Below, piece by piece: positions 6,292-8,316 of a DNA stretch of 8,316 nucleotides. Origin of the DNA: CAYRNC01 sp964425645 (lineage in GTDB: Bacteria > Bacillota > Clostridia > Peptostreptococcales > Anaerovoracaceae); the NCBI GenBank assembly GCA_964425645.1, contig CAYRNC010000077.1:1-8316 (forward strand), given 5' to 3'. Numbering within the stretch: the stretch's first letter is position 1; each line of letters opens with the position of its first letter. The notes below the pieces were generated by a model. The model made no database searches and had not been told where the DNA came from. It saw only the letters and a list, made by a program, of their open reading frames with translations. The position numbers and the translations under genes are program-made.

Positions 6292-6313
6292 TTTGTGCAT
6301 AATTTTTCACAAA
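6292..6313. promoter_or_regulatory. Inverted repeat upstream of hcp
   Basis: TTTGTG and CACAAA form exact 6-bp arms separated by 10 bases, ending 17 bases before the hcp start and next to its ribosome site. The 22-bp span is like that of CRP/FNR-family sites, and hcp genes are often controlled by such regulators (HcpR). However, the arms do not fit the CRP TGTGA-N6-TCACA layout. No convincing promoter was found between the cupin gene and hcp. Confidence 0.3.
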
Positions 6314-6361
6314 TACGTATACCCTTTTGCGATCTCCTCCAACCATAAATATTCTATGGAA

Positions 6362-6676
6362 TTATTTTTTCGGGGCCGGTGCTTTTACAACAATGAGTTC
6401 TAAAACTTTCGGGTCCAAGTTTTTAACGTTCATTTTAGTATTATAAGGAATTTTTAGTACAGTCCCTGCTTCGTATCCGTGAATCTCCTGATTATTCAAA
6501 CCAATTGAAAGCCTGCCTCTTAACACGGTCATATAGACGTCAGCGTTTGAATAATGCTTTGGTAATCCTTCGTCTTGTCCGAATATCATGTGCATGTAAT
6601 GAACATTTTCATCAGTTATCACCTTTTCCACAATATTATTGTTTCCCGGTGTCAACTTGAATACTTGCTCTACCAA
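6362..6676 (-). CDS. Small single-domain cupin protein
   Basis: The product is a small beta-barrel cupin of 104 aa if the TTG at 6676 is the start. That TTG sits eight bases after GGAGG. The ATG at 6691 would add five residues but overlaps the ribosome site itself and has no such site before it. Cupin features are HYMHMIFGQDEGLPKHYSN (26-44 from TTG), YMTVLRGRLSIG (48-59) and a second-motif segment YEAGTVLKIPYNT (69-81). The metal-ligand set is partial: the first motif has H41 but not the full HxH with Glu and His, so it may bind metal weakly or act as a binding protein. It lies 86 nt upstream of hcp on the same strand and may be cotranscribed. No substrate can be named. Confidence 0.85.
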   Translation of the reverse strand: MVEQVFKLTPGNNNIVEKVITDENVHYMHMIFGQDEGLPKHYSNADVYMTVLRGRLSIGLNNQEIHGYEAGTVLKIPYNTKMNVKNLDPKVLELIVVKAPAPKK

Positions 6677-6692
6677 GATTATCACCTCCATA

Positions 6693-6698
6693 ATTATA
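6693..6698 (-). promoter_or_regulatory. Possible -10 element for the cupin-hcp pair
   Basis: TATAAT on the minus strand lies just before the cupin gene, in an AT-rich stretch. No good -35 is found at 16-18 bp. A start about 7 nt downstream would remove part of the ribosome site at 6684-6689, so a promoter slightly further upstream (for example around TATTAA at 6705-6710) may be the real one. Confidence 0.25.
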
Positions 6699-6749
6699 AT
6701 ATCATTAATAAAGCGATAAGAATAGAAAGATAATTCACATTAAAATTAG

Positions 6750-6778
6750 TTGAACATTCCGACTATTCATGATATACT
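6750..6778 (+). promoter_or_regulatory. Sigma-A promoter of the opine dehydrogenase operon
   Basis: TTGAAC (6750-6755) and TATACT (6773-6778) are each one base off consensus, with an ideal 17-bp spacer. Transcription should start around 6784, at the foot of the leader hairpin at 6783-6834. This is the only good plus-strand promoter in the divergent intergenic region. Confidence 0.65.
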
Positions 6779-6782
6779 TTTT

Positions 6783-6838
6783 AAAACGGATGGGCAAGGT
6801 GGGTGTATCTAAATGCGCCTGTCCTTGCCGTTTTCTTT
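6783..6838 (+). ncRNA. Structured leader hairpin with T-rich tail, possible attenuator
   Basis: The leader folds into one long irregular hairpin. AAAACGG (6783-6789) pairs with CCGTTTT (6828-6834). A 5-base ATGGG bulge follows on the 5' side. CAAGG (6795-6799) pairs with CCTTG (6823-6827). After a 2x3 internal loop, GGTGTAT (6802-6808) pairs with ATGCGCC (6813-6819), with two G-U wobbles and a CTAA loop. The base runs into TTTTCTTT, so it resembles an intrinsic terminator placed between promoter and gene. I do not recognise it as a known riboswitch class. The asymmetric bulge is unusual for a plain terminator. Confidence 0.5.
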
Positions 6839-6860
6839 AGCTGGCTAGGGGGTGGGTTCC

Positions 6861-7970
6861 ATGATAAAAAATACATACAGGTTTGCAGTGCTCGGGGCCG
6901 GTCACGGCGGAACCGCCATGGCAGGACATTTATCCCTTTTAGGCGCAGATGTAAGTCTCTATAATCGCAGCGCAGACAGGATTTTTTCTATACAAAGCAG
7001 TGGGGGAATAGAGATTTTATCTGCAAGCGAAAACATACCGCACGGATTTACCCCTTTACCGCTTGTCACATCAGATATCGCAAAAGCGATTGACGGCAGA
7101 GACATCCTGATGGTGGTGCTGCCTGCCACAGCCCACCGCTTCATAGCGGAACAATTAGCCAATCACCTGACAGACGGCCAGATTATCGTTTTAAATCCGG
7201 GCAGAACAGGGGGGGCTCTTGAAGTCCTGAATTTGATCCGCAAATTGGGATGTAAGGCGGATGTAACTGTTTGCGAGGCCCAAACCCTTTTGTATGCAAG
7301 CCGGTCGGTCAACCCGGCCCAGACTAAAATATTCCGCATTAAAAACAGCGTACCGGTGGCGGCAATTCCTGCATACAGAACCCCGGAGGTCGTAAAAGCC
7401 CTTCGAACGGTTTTCAAACAATTTATCCCCGGAGACAATGTAATGAAGACCAGCCTGGACAACATAGGTGCTATATTCCATCCTGCAGTGACAGTGCTAA
7501 ACGCCGCCAGAATTGAAAGCACCAACGGCGATTTTGAATACTATACAGAAGGAATAACGGCGTCCATTACTTTAATTTTAGAAAAAATGGATCAGGAGCG
7601 CATTGATGTAGCCGAATCCCTCGGATTTCGGGCTATGACAGCAAGAGAATGGCTCTATATCGCCTATGATGCCGCCGGACATACGCTGCATGATGCCATG
7701 CGAAACAACCGGGGTTACGATGGAATTAAAGCGCCAAGAACAGTATTTCACCGCTACATATCTGAGGACATACCGATGAGTCTGGTTCCTATTTCCTCCC
7801 TGGGAAAACTGGGAGATGTGGCCACTCCTATGATCGATACGATAATAATGCTGGGGTCAATTCTTCACCAAAAAGACTATTTAAGAGAAGGAAGGACTGT
7901 GGAGAAAATGGGGTTAGAAGGAATGTCCCTCAAGAGAATCCAAAATATAATAATTGAAGGCATTGTATGA
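6861..7970 (+). CDS. Opine/octopine-type NAD(P)-dependent dehydrogenase
   Basis: The product is 369 aa if ATG 6861 is used. The AGGGGGTG ribosome site at 6847-6854 is six bases upstream and overlaps the alternative GTG at 6852, which argues against that start. Residues 7-37 form the Rossmann nucleotide site with GAGHGG at 12-17. The C-terminal opine dehydrogenase domain (PF02317) starts near residue 195, with IFHPAVTVLNAA (205-216, candidate catalytic H207), a helical core, and HRYISEDIPMS (297-307), a conserved family segment. Enzymes of this family reductively join an amino acid and a 2-oxo acid, or run the reverse. Related groups act on other substrates, so the substrate is open. It is cytosolic. 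It is the first gene of a plus-strand operon with the B12-binding gene 19 nt downstream, behind the structured leader. Confidence 0.9.
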   Translation: MIKNTYRFAVLGAGHGGTAMAGHLSLLGADVSLYNRSADRIFSIQSSGGIEILSASENIPHGFTPLPLVTSDIAKAIDGRDILMVVLPATAHRFIAEQLANHLTDGQIIVLNPGRTGGALEVLNLIRKLGCKADVTVCEAQTLLYASRSVNPAQTKIFRIKNSVPVAAIPAYRTPEVVKALRTVFKQFIPGDNVMKTSLDNIGAIFHPAVTVLNAARIESTNGDFEYYTEGITASITLILEKMDQERIDVAESLGFRAMTAREWLYIAYDAAGHTLHDAMRNNRGYDGIKAPRTVFHRYISEDIPMSLVPISSLGKLGDVATPMIDTIIMLGSILHQKDYLREGRTVEKMGLEGMSLKRIQNIIIEGIV

Positions 7971-7989
7971 GAAAGGAGGAACTATCGAT

Positions 7990-8316
7990 ATGAATACAGA
8001 ATTCCAAAAGAAAAATAAAGAAACCATCGTTGCAGGAGCCCTGGGTAACTGTGTACATGTAGCCGGTATCGCGGGATTTCTGCATATTGCGGATCAGCTG
8101 GGACACAAGACACACTTTCTGGGATCTGCCGTTTCGGTTGATGATATAATAAGTGCCGTAGATCGATACAATCCGTCAATATTAGGTGTAAGCTATCGTT
8201 TAACTCCTGCCGCAGCAAAAAATCTGTTTTTGGAACTAAAGGAAAAGCTCGGTGAAAAGCGGATGAAGGATTTAATATTGGTGTTCGGGGGGACCCCCCC
8301 TGTATGCCGGGTGGCA
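7990..8316 (+). CDS. B12-binding domain protein, N-terminal part (truncated by window)
   Basis: Only the first 109 codons are present; the frame is open to the window edge. The start ATG 7990 follows AGGAGG (7974-7979) by 10 bases and the dehydrogenase stop by 19 bases. The visible part looks like a cobalamin-binding Rossmann-like domain. CVHVAG (21-26) stands where DxHxxG is usual, with His23 as the likely lower cobalt ligand, but the Asp is replaced by Cys21. GVSYRLT (66-72) is in place of the SxL region (Ser68), and FGGTPP (99-104) supplies the glycine pair. Such domains serve corrinoid methyltransferases, methionine synthase and aminomutases. Which one this is depends on the missing C-terminal part. 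An aminomutase would suit the amino-acid-like dehydrogenase next to it, but that is inference. Confidence 0.8.
   Translation, partial: MNTEFQKKNKETIVAGALGNCVHVAGIAGFLHIADQLGHKTHFLGSAVSVDDIISAVDRYNPSILGVSYRLTPAAAKNLFLELKEKLGEKRMKDLILVFGGTPPVCRVA

Noticed and set aside
6783..6860. Cobalamin riboswitch ahead of the operon that contains a B12-binding gene
   Set aside because: The leader is about 75 nt, far shorter than a cobalamin riboswitch, and no B12-box-like sequence is seen.
7163..7525. Minus-strand open frames within the opine dehydrogenase gene
   Set aside because: The plus-strand frame carries full family motifs across this stretch. The antisense frames have no start context or domain.

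Overview
The window looks like chromosomal DNA of a strict anaerobe of the Clostridia (Firmicutes). The signs are low-to-moderate GC, strong AGGAGG-type ribosome sites, near-consensus sigma-A promoters, a class I hybrid cluster protein (Hcp) and many Fe-S and P-loop proteins of clostridial type. This assignment is inferred from gene content; I could not run a search.

Region 1 (positions 1-4600, minus strand) is one tightly packed operon. In transcription order it encodes a small Gly-rich coiled-coil protein (DUF5320 type), a UPF0251/DUF134 helix-turn-helix protein, a NifX/NifB-type dinitrogenase iron-molybdenum cofactor-binding protein, two tandem MinD-like ATPases each carrying two [4Fe-4S] ferredoxin motifs, a COG1237-type metallo-beta-lactamase-fold hydrolase, and an Mrp/NBP35-type ATPase cut by the window edge. 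Several genes overlap (4 bp, 23 bp, 4 bp), which suggests translational coupling. A near-consensus promoter at 4565-4592 drives it. Two perfect palindromes sharing the half-site TGACAT sit on the -35 element and just after the predicted transcription start. The gene set resembles the orange protein (ORP) cluster of Desulfovibrio (NifX-like metal-cluster protein, two MinD-type ATPases, Mrp), but with DUF134 in the regulator position. It is a plausible, poorly characterised metal-cluster assembly or delivery system.

Region 2 (4650-6676, minus strand) holds a small cupin gene followed by hcp. All seven hybrid-cluster ligands and the N-terminal cluster cysteines of Hcp are present. The role is probably nitrosative or oxidative stress defence in an anaerobe.

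Region 3 (6692-6860) is the divergent intergenic stretch. It carries a plus-strand promoter and a structured leader hairpin of about 52 nt that ends in a T-rich tract and could be an attenuator or regulatory RNA.

Region 4 (6861-8316, plus strand) starts a second operon: an opine/octopine-type NAD(P)-dependent dehydrogenase, then a B12-binding-domain protein that runs off the right edge. The pairing suggests amino-acid or opine metabolism linked to a cobalamin enzyme, but the substrate cannot be read from this window.

No tRNA, rRNA, CRISPR array, insertion sequence or integration site was seen. No gene-free stretch exceeds 300 bases.
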